From the NCBI GenBank assembly GCA_004193595.1, contig RPGQ01000044.1, positions 62,001 to 126,000 of the forward strand: a stretch of DNA of 64,000 nucleotides, given 5' to 3'. This DNA comes from Desulfobacteraceae bacterium Eth-SRB2. Its GTDB lineage: Bacteria > Desulfobacterota > Desulfobacteria > Desulfobacterales > UBA11574. The notes beneath the pieces are model-generated. The model did no database searches and was not told the origin of the DNA. It saw only the letters and a list, made by a program, of their open reading frames with translations. The translations under genes and the position numbers were made by a program. This document shows positions 1 to 8,780 of this stretch, in pieces (positions within the stretch are counted from its first letter, which is position 1; each line of letters begins with the position of its first letter).

Positions 1-22
1 GATAAGTTGAGGGATAAGATTA

Positions 23-388
23 ATGAATAACACCCGGTTGGTTTATTCCACAGAATCAGGTCGAATTTGTCCTTCCTGCGGACATCCGGCTGCCAAGTGC
101 ACCTGCAAAAAGAAAAAAACCGCTAAGAAACAATCCATATATTCAAACCATGGAATTGTAAGAATCAGGAGGGAGGTCAAAGGCCGGAAAGGGAAAACAG
201 TAACCGCGGTTTTGGGTGTTCCGCTCGATGATAAAAAACTACAGGAATTTGCCAAAACATTGAAACGCTTATGTGGCACCGGCGGTACGGTAAAAGACGG
301 AGTTATCCTTATACAGGGAGATCACAGGGAGACTCTTTTGAAAGAGATCAAACAACAGGGATACACTGTAAAACTTGCCGGTGGTTAA
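23..388 (+). CDS. yciH: SUI1-family translation initiation factor (YciH-like)
   Basis: This 121-residue protein belongs to the eIF1/SUI1 fold family, whose bacterial members (YciH) associate with the 30S subunit and can affect start-codon fidelity or inhibit translation under stress. A four-cysteine knuckle (C16, C19, C26, C28) and a Lys-rich linker precede the SUI1 domain at about residues 45-118. That domain shows the family pattern of a basic GRKGKTVTAV strand and a terminal GD-x(5)-LLKEIKQQGY helix-turn. The N-terminal zinc knuckle is common in bacterial and archaeal YciH proteins. It starts at an ATG near the window edge, and any upstream partner gene is outside the window. Family assignment is secure; the cellular role is inferred from the family. 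Confidence 0.88.
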   Translation: MNNTRLVYSTESGRICPSCGHPAAKCTCKKKKTAKKQSIYSNHGIVRIRREVKGRKGKTVTAVLGVPLDDKKLQEFAKTLKRLCGTGGTVKDGVILIQGDHRETLLKEIKQQGYTVKLAGG

Positions 389-698
389 GGTTCTTGAGAA
401 TTTGAGGGATAGAACAGAAAGGTTGTATGCATATTTATTTTTCTTGATACAAAAACCTCGGGAAAGCATGAAGATGATATATGTATGTCAATTGTTGTTG
501 TGAATGGCGTCGATACTCTCAATATTCCTGAAAAATTCGAATAATAAATAAACCACAATATGTTGTGACTCACCACAATTCCTCAAAAACAACAATATCG
601 AAGATTTTGCTGCCTGGCTAATATTTATCAACAGAAACTACGGCAAGAATTACGCTATTGAATGAATAATTGGTTACAGAAAAGATAAGGAGGACTAA
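389..698. other. Intergenic region without a recognised gene
   Basis: AT-rich spacer of about 310 bases between yciH and the FmdE-family gene. I see only a small palindrome, CACAATATGTTGTG, near 555-568 followed by another CCACAATT half-site, and a strong AAGGAGGA ribosome binding site just before 699. No coding signal is convincing. Confidence 0.5.
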
Positions 699-1304
699 AT
701 GGAAACCAAGGATATATTGAACGAAACCTTTAAATTTCACGGGCATATCTGCTGGGCAAGCGCAATCGGAACGCGTGCGGGACTGGTGGCGCTTCGTGAA
801 CTGGGTGTTGAGCATACCGGCACATCCGGTGAACTGCATTGTATCATTGAAATTGGTGACAATCACGGCGCGCAGTGTTTTGCAGACGGCGTTCAATACA
901 GCACGGGCTGCACGCTCGGCAAGGGAAACATGGAAAAAGCGGGTTGGGGAAAACTGGCGATCACACTGATTGACAAGAAAAAAGAACAGGCAATTCGGGT
1001 ATCATATAAACCCGGACGACACCAAATGATTGCCGAATCCTCTTTCATGAAAAAGCGCGCAGCAGGTGTTCCACCGACGCAGATTCCACAGGAAGAAGCA
1101 TGGGAGATGGTCAACATACTTTGGGACGACCCTGAATCCGAAGTCCTAACGGTCGGCAAGGTTGAACCTTACCCTTATGAAGACTTCGGAGAAGTTATGG
1201 GGTTGATGCCCTGTGCAAGCTGCGGGGAGATGGTATCTAAAAAGTATTTGCGGGTTGTGGGAGACAAACACATGTGCATCCCGTGTTCGGGTTATGATGG
1301 TTAA
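699..1304 (+). CDS. FmdE-family protein with C-terminal zinc ribbon
   Basis: This 201-residue protein resembles FmdE, a family named after the formylmethanofuran dehydrogenase E subunit and common in anaerobes without a full Fmd complex. The N-terminal FHGHICWAS motif (H14, H16, C18) and the later DNHGAQC and STGCTLGKGN motifs form the presumed metal site of the core domain. A four-cysteine ribbon closes the protein (C172, C175, C193, C196). An AAGGAGGA ribosome binding site supports the start. The next gene, a TauE/SafE exporter, follows after 15 bases, so the two are likely co-transcribed. No other formylmethanofuran dehydrogenase subunits are nearby, so a methanogenic role is unlikely; the exact substrate is unknown. 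Confidence 0.85.
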   Translation: METKDILNETFKFHGHICWASAIGTRAGLVALRELGVEHTGTSGELHCIIEIGDNHGAQCFADGVQYSTGCTLGKGNMEKAGWGKLAITLIDKKKEQAIRVSYKPGRHQMIAESSFMKKRAAGVPPTQIPQEEAWEMVNILWDDPESEVLTVGKVEPYPYEDFGEVMGLMPCASCGEMVSKKYLRVVGDKHMCIPCSGYDG

Positions 1305-1319
1305 TGAAAGAGGCGAGAC

Positions 1320-2069
1320 ATGGTTGTTTCAGCAATTGCCGGTACGATTACACTGGTTTTTACAACACTTCTGACCATCGCCGGGGTGGGCGCGGCATTT
1401 ATCCTGATCCCGGTATTTATCGCCTTGGGAATAGATCTCCATGTGGCAATGGCAACAGCGCTGCTGCTCAATTCCATTGCAATGATCTTTGCTTCGTATC
1501 GTTTTGTCCGGAAAAAGCTCATTCTCTGGAAAATCGCGTTTCCGATTCTGATTGTGGCAACGACACTTTCACCTGTTGGCGCCTATGTCAGCAAAGGACT
1601 GGACAGGGAACTGCTGTTGTGGCTGTTTGTTGGATTCTTGCTCTTTGCCGCATCAATGATGCTGCTTTATGAGTCCAAACAGAAAAATGAAAAAAGTTCT
1701 AAAACCCGGCAAGTTATTTACGGTGTTTCGGTCGGCGCATTTGCAGGATTTCTCGGCGGCCTTCTGGGTGTAGGCGGAGGAAATTTCATTGTGCCGGTTT
1801 TGGTCTGGCTTGGATTTGAACCCAAAAAAGCCTCCGCTACCACCTCTTTCATTGTAATCTTTTCATCTTTTTCCGGTTTCATTGGTCATGCGTCCCTGGG
1901 AAATATCAGCATTCCGCTCCTGGGTTTTACGGCACTCGGTTCGGCGCTGGGCGCTGTGGCGGGCTCATGGCTGATGACAGAAAAACTTAAACAAAAACAG
2001 ATAAAGATGATGATCGGTATGGTGTTGCTGGTCATTGCAGCTAAAATGATATGGAATCTTGTACTGTAG
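1320..2069 (+). CDS. TauE/SafE family inner-membrane exporter
   Basis: A 249-residue, very hydrophobic protein of the TauE/SafE (DUF81) family of permeases, proposed to move sulfite, sulfoacetate or related organosulfur anions across the inner membrane. It has two related halves. The first begins with a glycine-rich helix (TIAGVGAAF) and the second repeats it as GGLLGVGGGNFIVPVL, the family signature. About seven or eight membrane segments can be read. It lies 15 bases after the FmdE-family gene with a GAGGCGAG ribosome binding site, suggesting an operon. The family is clear from the repeated glycine motif; the substrate cannot be told from sequence. Confidence 0.85.
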   Translation: MVVSAIAGTITLVFTTLLTIAGVGAAFILIPVFIALGIDLHVAMATALLLNSIAMIFASYRFVRKKLILWKIAFPILIVATTLSPVGAYVSKGLDRELLLWLFVGFLLFAASMMLLYESKQKNEKSSKTRQVIYGVSVGAFAGFLGGLLGVGGGNFIVPVLVWLGFEPKKASATTSFIVIFSSFSGFIGHASLGNISIPLLGFTALGSALGAVAGSWLMTEKLKQKQIKMMIGMVLLVIAAKMIWNLVL

Positions 2070-2117
2070 AGTTAATAAAAGATCTCTAAAATTTGTTGCT
2101 TGGAAGAAAATTAAAGG

Positions 2118-2453
2118 CTATTCGCCGTACATATCGGTTATGAGTTTGCGTAATTGAGCAGCTTTGATCTTTGATAATTTATCAATTTTCTTTTTCAATC
2201 TCTTTTTTCTAATAGTGCGTATTTGATCAACAGCTATCTCAGCATTTTCATTCACGCAACTAATCTGAAGTCGAGTTCTCCATTGTGGGTGCAACTTTGA
2301 GGTTAAAGGACATATAACAACGGTTTCCAAATATTGATTCATTTCATCTTGACTAATAATGACAACAGGACGTACTTTTTTTATTTCGCTTCCTATCGTG
2401 GGGTTGAGGTCAGCAAAATATATTTCGTACCTCTTAATATTCAAAGTCCTCAT
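2118..2453 (-). CDS. mazF: MazF/PemK-type endoribonuclease toxin
   Basis: Toxin of a type II toxin-antitoxin pair, expected to cleave mRNA at short motifs. I chose the internal ATG at 2453, giving about 111 residues, because the family begins with a strand like IKRYEIYFADLNPTIGSEI. The upstream in-frame extension to 2591 is Lys/Phe-rich and lies inside the antitoxin gene. The hallmarks KKVRPVVIIS and ETVVICPLTSK follow, and a CVNENAEIAVDQIRTI segment matches the usual MazF strand carrying Asp-Gln-Ile-Arg. The start overlaps the antitoxin end by 20 bases, so the two are translationally coupled. The target motif is unknown. Confidence 0.87.
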   Translation of the reverse strand: MRTLNIKRYEIYFADLNPTIGSEIKKVRPVVIISQDEMNQYLETVVICPLTSKLHPQWRTRLQISCVNENAEIAVDQIRTIRKKRLKKKIDKLSKIKAAQLRKLITDMYGE

Positions 2454-2706
2454 CCTCCAGTCCGTCAAGAAGAGTTGTGTCAAAATCGTCCCAATGTTCC
2501 TTTTCATTGGCCATGGCTTTATACGTATCTTCCCAAGAAAGCTTACTTTCTTCTTTTTTCCGAAGAAGCAGACCTCTTTCTGTTTCTTCAAGCAAAAGGG
2601 TATGTTTTAGACCATATTTTTGAAGGAGCGCCTTGGGTATGCGAACTCCTTTGGAATTTCCAATAGGGACCAGTTTAACATCCCTTGATCGTATTTGTTT
2701 TTCCAT
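2434..2706 (-). CDS. mazE: MazE/AbrB-type antitoxin
   Basis: 90-residue antitoxin upstream of and overlapping mazF. The N-terminal half carries the SpoVT/AbrB swapped-hairpin DNA-binding domain, seen as VKLVPIGNSKGVRIPKALLQ followed by a short turn and a second strand. The acidic, Trp-containing C-terminus (EKEHWDDFDTTLL, ending GLEDEDFEY) is the expected toxin-binding tail. A palindrome overlapping the -10 region upstream fits autoregulation by the MazE-MazF complex. It starts at an ATG with GGAGC upstream. Confidence 0.87.
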   Translation of the reverse strand: MEKQIRSRDVKLVPIGNSKGVRIPKALLQKYGLKHTLLLEETERGLLLRKKEESKLSWEDTYKAMANEKEHWDDFDTTLLDGLEDEDFEY

Positions 2707-2741
2707 GGGTATTGCTCCTTGAATTTCATTAAAATGATTTT

Positions 2742-2776
2742 GTAATTATCGTAATTACATTTATCAATATTGTCAA
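2742..2776 (-). promoter_or_regulatory. mazEF promoter with overlapping palindromic operator
   Basis: On the minus strand a perfect TTGACA (2771-2776) is followed after 17 bases by TACGAT (2748-2753). The -10 element lies inside the palindrome GTAATTA-TCG-TAATTAC (2742-2758). The geometry suggests that antitoxin or complex binding blocks RNA polymerase. The sequence match is direct; the regulator is inferred from the neighbouring mazE. Confidence 0.7.
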
Positions 2777-2852
2777 GCTTAGAATCAAATTATTGATTTG
2801 GGGTGCTAAATAGTGTCCATCCATAAATGAACATTTTTCAAAGGTCTCTCTC

Positions 2853-3659
2853 TTACCACAAATAGGTTCTTGCGCCGACATACCGGGTCTTGAAATATTT
2901 TTTTGAAAGTGAGGCGGCACATATTCTCCGGCCTTTTCCCGGTGCATGTATAAATTTATTGTCACCGGTATATATTCCCACATGAGAAACTCTTTTCCCT
3001 CCGGAGGTGGCAAAAAAAACCAGATCCCCGCTTTTGAGTCGGCCTTTCTTAATGGGAATGCCGGCCCGGTATTGTTCTTTTGAGACACGCGGAAGATTCA
3101 GGCCGTTAATCCGGTACACGGCCATGGTAAGTCCGCTGCAATCAAAACCATCATCCCGTGAGGAACCGCCCCATTGATACGGCAAACCGATAAAGCGCCT
3201 GGCGGTTTCCACAATTTCGTTTCTGAGATAACCTCTGCCATATTTCCTCTGCTTTACCTCCGCATAATCATGAGGACTTACAAGATAATACGCATCGATG
3301 ATTCCCTCGGCACGAACAGTCTCAGCCTTTGTGCGGGCCGCCTTTTTTGAAGGGAAATCACCGAAACGAACCTTATAGTCCCCTGTTTTGTGGACAAAAT
3401 AATAGGCGCTCAACCCATTTTCTTCTAAAATCCTGGTGAGCCGGATCGCGTTGCCCGGATTTGAAAAAGCGCCTATTTGGATGGAATAGCCCATCACGGC
3501 CAACCCTCTTTCCGGCATTTTAAGGTACGAATCGCGTGGCACAGCAGATTTGCCCCCGCAACCCGCTGCCAGCAGGATGAAAGAAAACACAAAAAAAACA
3601 GGGGGCCATTTCCATTCAGGCTTTGAGGACCGACACTGTTTTCGAAGCTCTTGTTTCAT
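2853..3659 (-). CDS. Lipoprotein with SPOR and NlpC/P60 peptidase domains
   Basis: A 268-residue exported lipoprotein predicted to cut or remodel peptidoglycan. A hydrophobic leader ends in the lipobox LLAAGC (C34), so the mature protein is membrane-anchored. Residues about 56-128 form a SPOR domain (YSIQIGAF, then YKVRFGDFPSKKAA), which binds denuded glycan at division sites. The C-terminal NlpC/P60 domain has catalytic C174 in GFDCSGL, H226 in SHVGIY and H238 in FIHAPGKG, so the triad looks intact. It stands alone between mazEF and a drug exporter. A septal or recycling endopeptidase is the likely role; the exact bond cleaved is not readable. Confidence 0.9.
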   Translation of the reverse strand: MKQELRKQCRSSKPEWKWPPVFFVFSFILLAAGCGGKSAVPRDSYLKMPERGLAVMGYSIQIGAFSNPGNAIRLTRILEENGLSAYYFVHKTGDYKVRFGDFPSKKAARTKAETVRAEGIIDAYYLVSPHDYAEVKQRKYGRGYLRNEIVETARRFIGLPYQWGGSSRDDGFDCSGLTMAVYRINGLNLPRVSKEQYRAGIPIKKGRLKSGDLVFFATSGGKRVSHVGIYTGDNKFIHAPGKGRRICAASLSKKYFKTRYVGARTYLW

Positions 3660-3770
3660 TGCTGATCCATCACTTCAGGACTCTTGGTCTCATCTGAAGG
3701 TATTTTCACAGAATATTCCCAAATATACCATATCATATCGGATGGTTGAGATTTTTTTTTGCGTAACCTC

Positions 3771-5351
3771 TCAATAAATTTCGGAACGAGGCAACAGTAT
3801 ACTAAACACAAGACTGACAATGGATGCCAGCAGGCATGCCCAGAACATCGGCATGACGCCTTGGCCCACGGCTTCCTGCAAGGCACGTTGGACATCTGTT
3901 GACAGCAGTGTCTGAATTTCCGGGAGAAAAATGTTCTCCACGTTTTGTTGAATCCGAGAGAAAAGCTCCAAATCGATTTTTTGTTCCAGATCGAAATTCA
4001 ACACCTTTTCCAACGAGTTTAAAAATGTAACCGTGAAGAGACTTCCGGATATGCCGATACCGATGGTGCCTCCGAGTGTTCGGGTGAACTGGTGAGAGGC
4101 GGTGGCAACGCCCAGGTTTGAAATGTCCACACTGTTCTGCACCACAAGCAGTGTGGCAATGGATACAAAGCCCATGCCGAGCCCGGCCACGGTCAAAATG
4201 ATCGAACATAACACCAAAGAAGTCGCCGAAGAAAACCATAGGGTCATGGCGCTGCCGACTACAAGGAAAACGCCGCCCAGAATGCTGGCGGTTCTTTTTC
4301 CAATCCAATTGACCACCTGGCCGCAAAACAGCGCACCGAATGACCATCCCAGGCTCAAGGGCATCATGGCCAGCCCCAGTTGCGCCGGTGTTTTGCCCAA
4401 AGCGCCCTGAATAAATAAGGGACTGAATGAAAGGAGCGAGAAAATCGCAAAACTGGCAAAAAAGGCGGCACCGTTGCCCACACGAAACCCTTTCACCTTG
4501 AAAAAATCAATGGACAAAATGGGTTCTTTGGCCCGCTTTTCCACATGGTAAAAGGCGAAGCCCGCCCCTGCACTGACGGCAAATAGCCCGACAATTTGAA
4601 AGGACAGCCAGTCGTAACTGCGACCGGCCAGCAAAAAAGCGGTCAGCAATGCCAGAATGGTGGAAAAAAGGGTAAAAATTCCCAGATAATCCATGGAAAC
4701 TGCTTTCCGTTTTTCACGGGTTTCGATCAGATACAAGAATATCCCCAGCAAGGAAACCGCTCCCACCGGCAAATTGATAAAGAAGATCCAGCGCCAGGAG
4801 AAATAATTGACGATATATCCGCCGATGGTCGGACCCAGAACGCTGGCCACCCCCCAAACAAAACTGGCCATGGACATCATCTTTCCGCGCTTTTCCGGCG
4901 AGGAGATATCGGACAAAACAATATAGGTTAGGGCAAAGCTTCCGCCGGCACCGATGCCCTGTATGGCCCGGGATAAAATAAGGTGCGACATATTCTGGGA
5001 AATCCCGGCCGATACAGAGCCGGCCAGAAAAATGCAGATGGAAACATTGAAAAGTTTTTTGCTGCTGTAAAGATCGCAGAGCTTGCCAAAAATCGGCAGG
5101 GCCAACGCGCGGCTCAAAAGATATGAGGAAAAGGCCCAGCTGTATAGATGAAGCCCGCCCAGGTTAGCCACAATAGACGGCATAGCCGCCCCCATCACCA
5201 AAGCGTCCAGTGCAGCTAAAAAGAGAGCCAATAAAGATGCTACAATGATAAAAATACGGTTTTTAAGACTAATCACCAGTTCCGGGGGGAGCGGCGTTTG
5301 GTTAAGTTCGGTGTCAGTGTTTAAAGAAGTTTTGTTTTGGTCTTCCCGCAC
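3771..5351 (-). CDS. DHA2-family MFS multidrug exporter (EmrB/QacA type)
   Basis: A 526-residue proton-driven exporter with about 14 predicted membrane helices. The N-terminal half has motif A-like GKLCDLYSSKKLF and the motif C region GASFALTYIVLSD / VWGVASVLGPTIGGYI, typical of the EmrB/QacA drug-resistance subfamily. A C-terminal periplasmic loop of about 60 residues (around residues 440-495) precedes the last helix, which is also usual. The predicted start is a GTG without a strong ribosome binding site, so the true start may be slightly further in. There is no membrane-fusion partner (EmrA) beside it. Substrate unknown. Confidence 0.85.
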   Translation of the reverse strand: MREDQNKTSLNTDTELNQTPLPPELVISLKNRIFIIVASLLALFLAALDALVMGAAMPSIVANLGGLHLYSWAFSSYLLSRALALPIFGKLCDLYSSKKLFNVSICIFLAGSVSAGISQNMSHLILSRAIQGIGAGGSFALTYIVLSDISSPEKRGKMMSMASFVWGVASVLGPTIGGYIVNYFSWRWIFFINLPVGAVSLLGIFLYLIETREKRKAVSMDYLGIFTLFSTILALLTAFLLAGRSYDWLSFQIVGLFAVSAGAGFAFYHVEKRAKEPILSIDFFKVKGFRVGNGAAFFASFAIFSLLSFSPLFIQGALGKTPAQLGLAMMPLSLGWSFGALFCGQVVNWIGKRTASILGGVFLVVGSAMTLWFSSATSLVLCSIILTVAGLGMGFVSIATLLVVQNSVDISNLGVATASHQFTRTLGGTIGIGISGSLFTVTFLNSLEKVLNFDLEQKIDLELFSRIQQNVENIFLPEIQTLLSTDVQRALQEAVGQGVMPMFWACLLASIVSLVFSILLPRSEIY

Positions 5352-5401
5352 GGTTTTGTTTTTTTTCGAGATGAGTGGCCCTGATCATATGGAAAAGCCG
5401 G

Positions 5402-6382
5402 CTATTTGTCTTGCTCCGATAAGGTCTCCTTTACCTTTTTCCAGGTCTTGTCGGGATTAAAAATCTTCATCTTCTCAGCGGTACGCGTGGTATTCACGCC
5501 AAGATCTTTTTCATGAATGATTCCTTCCTGGTTCACAATAAAGGTCATGACACCGGAATTCCCGTATTCCGCGGGATATGCGACCAGGGCAAAGCCTAAC
5601 AGCATCTTGCCTTTAACCACATAATCGTACGCGCCTCCCTGGGCATCTTTTCCCTGGCCTTTGAGGATTTTGAAATAATACCCGTGAAAGGGCGAAAGGT
5701 TGGCATCGGCGTATCCTTCTTTTGCCGCCCGCGCCACAAGAGGCCCCAGAGGACTCTGTTTTTCGCCTTCCTTCACCTCCCAGTAGAGCCCGTCGCTTTT
5801 GCCCTGGGTGCTGATGAGGTTCTGGGCGAATTCTACCATTCCGCCGCCGCCGCAATCCTTGCTCGCGTATTCATGCTGTGCGTCGGTATAGGCATCAAGC
5901 ACGTCCATAACATGCAGTTCATTTCTGCCGATTCTCCGGTTCAGAATTTCCTGTTTCCCTTGTTCTGCGTCGAATACCCATTTTTTTTCGCCCGCCTTGA
6001 CCATGGGAATCGGCATGGGCCAGTTGTCCTTGCCGATACAAAGCGTCACTTTGTCTGCTGACACTTTTTGAAGCATGTTCATCCGCTCATAGGCATTGAG
6101 AAATTTTTCCCGTCCGGTTCTGTCTGCCACGTCATCACCGGAAAAGATCAGTTCCCTGCTCTCTGGACCTAAAATGGCGAGCATTTCTTCCATGTCGTTG
6201 GCCCTGACTGCAGTAACCAGAGACGTCACTGCCTTTTCCGGCGATAAAAAGCTGCGATGGGGCATGCCTTGGGCATGAGAAAATGAAGCGGCCCAGAGCA
6301 TGAACAGGGTGCCGGAGATAAGGCAGGCCAGCACCGTCAACCAACGCTCCTCATTGTTTTTATATAATGCCATACGATTCAT
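5402..6382 (-). CDS. DUF2950 family exported protein
   Basis: A 326-residue protein with an N-terminal signal peptide (hydrophobic stretch around residues 14-33 ending ASFSHA), so it is probably periplasmic. It matches the DUF2950 family, whose members are encoded next to DUF3300 proteins, as here. Visible family features are EKAVTSLVTAVRANDMEEML near the N-terminus, a glycine-rich GGGGMVEFAQ stretch and a YPAEYGNSGVMTF strand near the end. A clear GGGAGGA ribosome binding site supports the ATG. The gene follows DUF3300 after 60 bases on the same strand, suggesting one transcript. No biochemical function is established; an envelope role is inferred from context. Confidence 0.86.
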   Translation of the reverse strand: MNRMALYKNNEERWLTVLACLISGTLFMLWAASFSHAQGMPHRSFLSPEKAVTSLVTAVRANDMEEMLAILGPESRELIFSGDDVADRTGREKFLNAYERMNMLQKVSADKVTLCIGKDNWPMPIPMVKAGEKKWVFDAEQGKQEILNRRIGRNELHVMDVLDAYTDAQHEYASKDCGGGGMVEFAQNLISTQGKSDGLYWEVKEGEKQSPLGPLVARAAKEGYADANLSPFHGYYFKILKGQGKDAQGGAYDYVVKGKMLLGFALVAYPAEYGNSGVMTFIVNQEGIIHEKDLGVNTTRTAEKMKIFNPDKTWKKVKETLSEQDK

Positions 6383-6442
6383 AATTCCTCCCTTGTTTAT
6401 ATCGCAATCCTCTCAAGAATTTATAGCCGTTCTTTTGGTCTG

Positions 6443-7789
6443 CTATCTGCGGAATCCGCCCCCCTGGCGCCCGCTGCCTTGACCGCTGCTCCGGGAGCCG
6501 CCGCCCTGGCGCTGTATGCTGCCACTCTGATGTCTTGTGTCTCCACCCTGACGGCTTTGGATCCCGCGTTGACTTGCCTTGCGTTCAAAGTTTCCGTTGC
6601 CCACGCCATTGAAGGGAGTATTCCGGCCTTCAGGTATCTGAAGTTTTTTTCCCTCGGGCTTTGCTCCGGGTGCGCCGGCCCTTTCCCGGCGTTCTTGGGT
6701 ACGCTGAATCCTTTCACGCTGCCTTTTTACCTGGGACACATCCGCTTTTTTCCGGTGCTCTTGGGTGCGCCGGGTCCTTTCACGTTCAGTTTTTATCCGG
6801 AGCACCTCCCCTGGTTTCCGGGGTTTGAGGTGGGTCTTCGACGGATCCACGGCCCTTGTTTTATTGTGTCTTGGCGGGTATCCGCGCATTTCCCGGCCGG
6901 GCGCCGTTCTTCGATAAGGTCTCTTTCCGAACCGCTCACGGGTTCTTCTGTCCCTGTAAGCCACGCCTCTTCTGTGAACAGGGTTATGCCGCCAGGAAAA
7001 GCGGTTGTCGGGATAATGCCTGTTGGGGAATCTGTGGAATCGTCTCGCTTTATGCACATCTACATAAACATAGTGCCGATGCCAGTCAAACCAGCTCCAT
7101 GAGAATAAATCGATTCCGATAAAAAATCTAGGTCCGAAGCTGATATAACCGCCGGTGATAATTACACTTGGGGGATAGTACCAGTAATAGGGGGGATATG
7201 CCGGATACCACCACTGACCATAGACATAGAGCGGATCGTAAACCGGCACATAGACAACCTTTCGGTCGGCGGGCTCGATCCTGATGGCATCCTCTTGGTG
7301 AATGACTTTTTGTTCTTGGGTGGTCTTGAGATTTCCATGGGTCTCGGCTTTTCGTCGCAATTCCTGTATGGTGGACATGACGTCATCCTTTTGATCCAGA
7401 AAGGCGTCTCCCAGTTTACTGGTTTGGTCGAGTTTATCGCTCATTGCAAAAAGCACGTCAGGGAAATGACAGAGCGATTTTATGCTGGGGTCCCAGGGTT
7501 TTTCCTTCAGGGCGTTGTCCAGGACATCGCCCGTTAGCGTTTTGTTCTGTTGCATCCAACGCTCGGCCTGGACGATCTCCAGCGGATAGGTGGATGCCAT
7601 CAGTATCTGGGCAATCAGCGAATCCGGATACAGGGCGATAGGCGCAAGCATCTGATCCAGCTCCTCTTTCATGAACTTTTCTGTTTGCTCGGGTTGATCG
7701 AGATCCTGCGCAGGTATTCCGGGAGGTATGAAGAGCATGGCGATGATCATCCATGCCAACCCTCTCATAATGAGTGTTGCAGCTCTCAT
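6443..7789 (-). CDS. DUF3300 family exported protein with basic low-complexity tail
   Basis: A 448-residue exported protein. A signal peptide (residues 1-27) leads into the DUF3300 domain at about 40-230, with the family's LDQMLAPIALYPDSLIAQIL motif, a Trp-rich EKPWDPSIKSLCHFPDVL segment and an aromatic YVYGQWWYPAYPPYYWYYP strand. The rest is very rich in Arg, His, Gln and Gly, with imperfect repeats of the RTQE-RR type and a Gly/Ser/Gln tail, so it is probably unstructured and may bind an anionic partner. It is upstream of DUF2950 and downstream of a Spy-like gene. Part of its coding sequence reappears as a degenerate copy near 11.3 kb. Function unknown. Confidence 0.86.
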   Translation of the reverse strand: MRAATLIMRGLAWMIIAMLFIPPGIPAQDLDQPEQTEKFMKEELDQMLAPIALYPDSLIAQILMASTYPLEIVQAERWMQQNKTLTGDVLDNALKEKPWDPSIKSLCHFPDVLFAMSDKLDQTSKLGDAFLDQKDDVMSTIQELRRKAETHGNLKTTQEQKVIHQEDAIRIEPADRKVVYVPVYDPLYVYGQWWYPAYPPYYWYYPPSVIITGGYISFGPRFFIGIDLFSWSWFDWHRHYVYVDVHKARRFHRFPNRHYPDNRFSWRHNPVHRRGVAYRDRRTRERFGKRPYRRTAPGREMRGYPPRHNKTRAVDPSKTHLKPRKPGEVLRIKTERERTRRTQEHRKKADVSQVKRQRERIQRTQERRERAGAPGAKPEGKKLQIPEGRNTPFNGVGNGNFERKASQRGIQSRQGGDTRHQSGSIQRQGGGSRSSGQGSGRQGGGFRR

Positions 7790-7966
7790 GGTGTCTCCTT
7801 TCGCGCTCCTGGAAAAATCCAGGCGCGCATCGTGAATCCATGCGAAATAACATTAAATTTCCGGTGACTACGACGATCGTAAAAATGATATCAACAACGG
7901 ATAAACGCCCTATTCACCGGAAAGAGCTTTCATGCACTGGACTCCTTTTCTCATCAAAAATCATCC

Positions 7967-8003
7967 CTGTTCGACCGGCTGATATATATCGCAGGCCGAA
8001 CAG
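7967..8003 (-). terminator. Probable terminator or attenuator after the Spy-like gene
   Basis: Inverted repeat CTGTTCG-[A/G]-CC with a 17-base loop, followed on the minus strand by GGGATGATTTTTG. It separates the Spy-like gene from the DUF3300 gene. The T-run is weak, so read-through is plausible. Confidence 0.45.
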
Positions 8004-8037
8004 TCGGGAATGATAATAAGATGCCTTATCTTTTGTT

Positions 8038-8580
8038 TCAGTTTGCATCTTCAATTTTAGACGGAGTCCTGCGATGTTTTCCATTTCCGTGCATTTTACC
8101 GTGCTTTGCAGGGTGATGCAAGTCAAACATCTTCAGTTTTTTGAGTTGATCCGCAGTTAACAGCTTTCCAACTGCCAGGCGAGACTCAATTCTCCGAACA
8201 AACAGCTTGCCTTTCAATTCTGAAATCTTTTGGGCGACTTGAAGAACTTTTTCCTCGTCCACGGAGTCGGCGGAAAACAATTTTTCCATTTCAAGGTGAA
8301 ACCCGTCGAGTTTGGATTTCAATTGCAGACGCTTTTCACGATGGGCAAAATCCGCTTCCCGGAGTCCCTTGACCTGTTCGTCGGTAAGCCCCAGTTCCTG
8401 AACCATTTTAGGGTTCCGCCAGATTCCCAAAGGCGACACGTGATGCCTTTTCATGCCAAATCCTTTGTCAGGCTTACACTGGCCTGGCGTAAACGCTCCA
8501 GCAAAAGCCGGAATGAAAAATACCGTGACCAAAATAACCATTGCGCCGGTAAAGAATTTTTGCCTAAGATTCGGATTCAT
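8038..8580 (-). CDS. Spy/CpxP-family periplasmic protein
   Basis: A 180-residue exported helical protein of the Spy/CpxP family, ATP-independent periplasmic chaperones that, in the CpxP case, also dampen the CpxA sensor. A signal peptide ends around AFAGAF. Two LTxxQ motifs, the family hallmark, are visible as LTDEQ (about residue 66) and LTADQ (about residue 147), in an otherwise all-helical, charged sequence. The gene diverges from a CpxR/CpxA-like pair, and the shared upstream region carries a GTAAA-N6-GTAAA box. This arrangement mirrors cpxP beside cpxRA in enterobacteria. CpxP-like feedback is inferred, not shown. Confidence 0.85.
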   Translation of the reverse strand: MNPNLRQKFFTGAMVILVTVFFIPAFAGAFTPGQCKPDKGFGMKRHHVSPLGIWRNPKMVQELGLTDEQVKGLREADFAHREKRLQLKSKLDGFHLEMEKLFSADSVDEEKVLQVAQKISELKGKLFVRRIESRLAVGKLLTADQLKKLKMFDLHHPAKHGKMHGNGKHRRTPSKIEDAN

Positions 8581-8657
8581 GATGTACCTCCTTTTTTAAG
8601 ATTGTTGGTTTTCAAGGAATTTTTTCCTCGGTGTTGAACTTAATATAAGTGATAAAT

Positions 8658-8706
8658 GTAAAGAATTTATGTTGATTTTAGGGCAAAATTGTAAATGTTT
8701 TGTAAA
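8658..8706. promoter_or_regulatory. CpxR-box-like sites in the divergent promoter region
   Basis: Between the Spy-like gene and the response regulator, GTAAA occurs at 8691-8695 and 8702-8706 with a 6-base gap, fitting the enterobacterial CpxR consensus GTAAA-N(4-8)-GTAAA. A further GTAAA lies at 8658-8662. The position is right for control of both divergent units. Confidence 0.6.
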
Positions 8707-8780
8707 GAATATTGCACTGATGTTATGAATCATATAAATAAAAGGAGCAGGTAAGACGGATATTACGATGGGGTGCAGTT

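Noticed and set aside
2454..2591. N-terminal extension of MazF
   Set aside because: The extension is Lys/Phe-rich, lies inside the antitoxin gene and would precede the conserved first strand of the family by about 46 residues.
6479..7102. Long plus-strand frame across the DUF3300 gene
   Set aside because: It is antisense to an Arg/Gly-rich coding region, whose codons leave the opposite strand open; no motifs or ribosome binding site.
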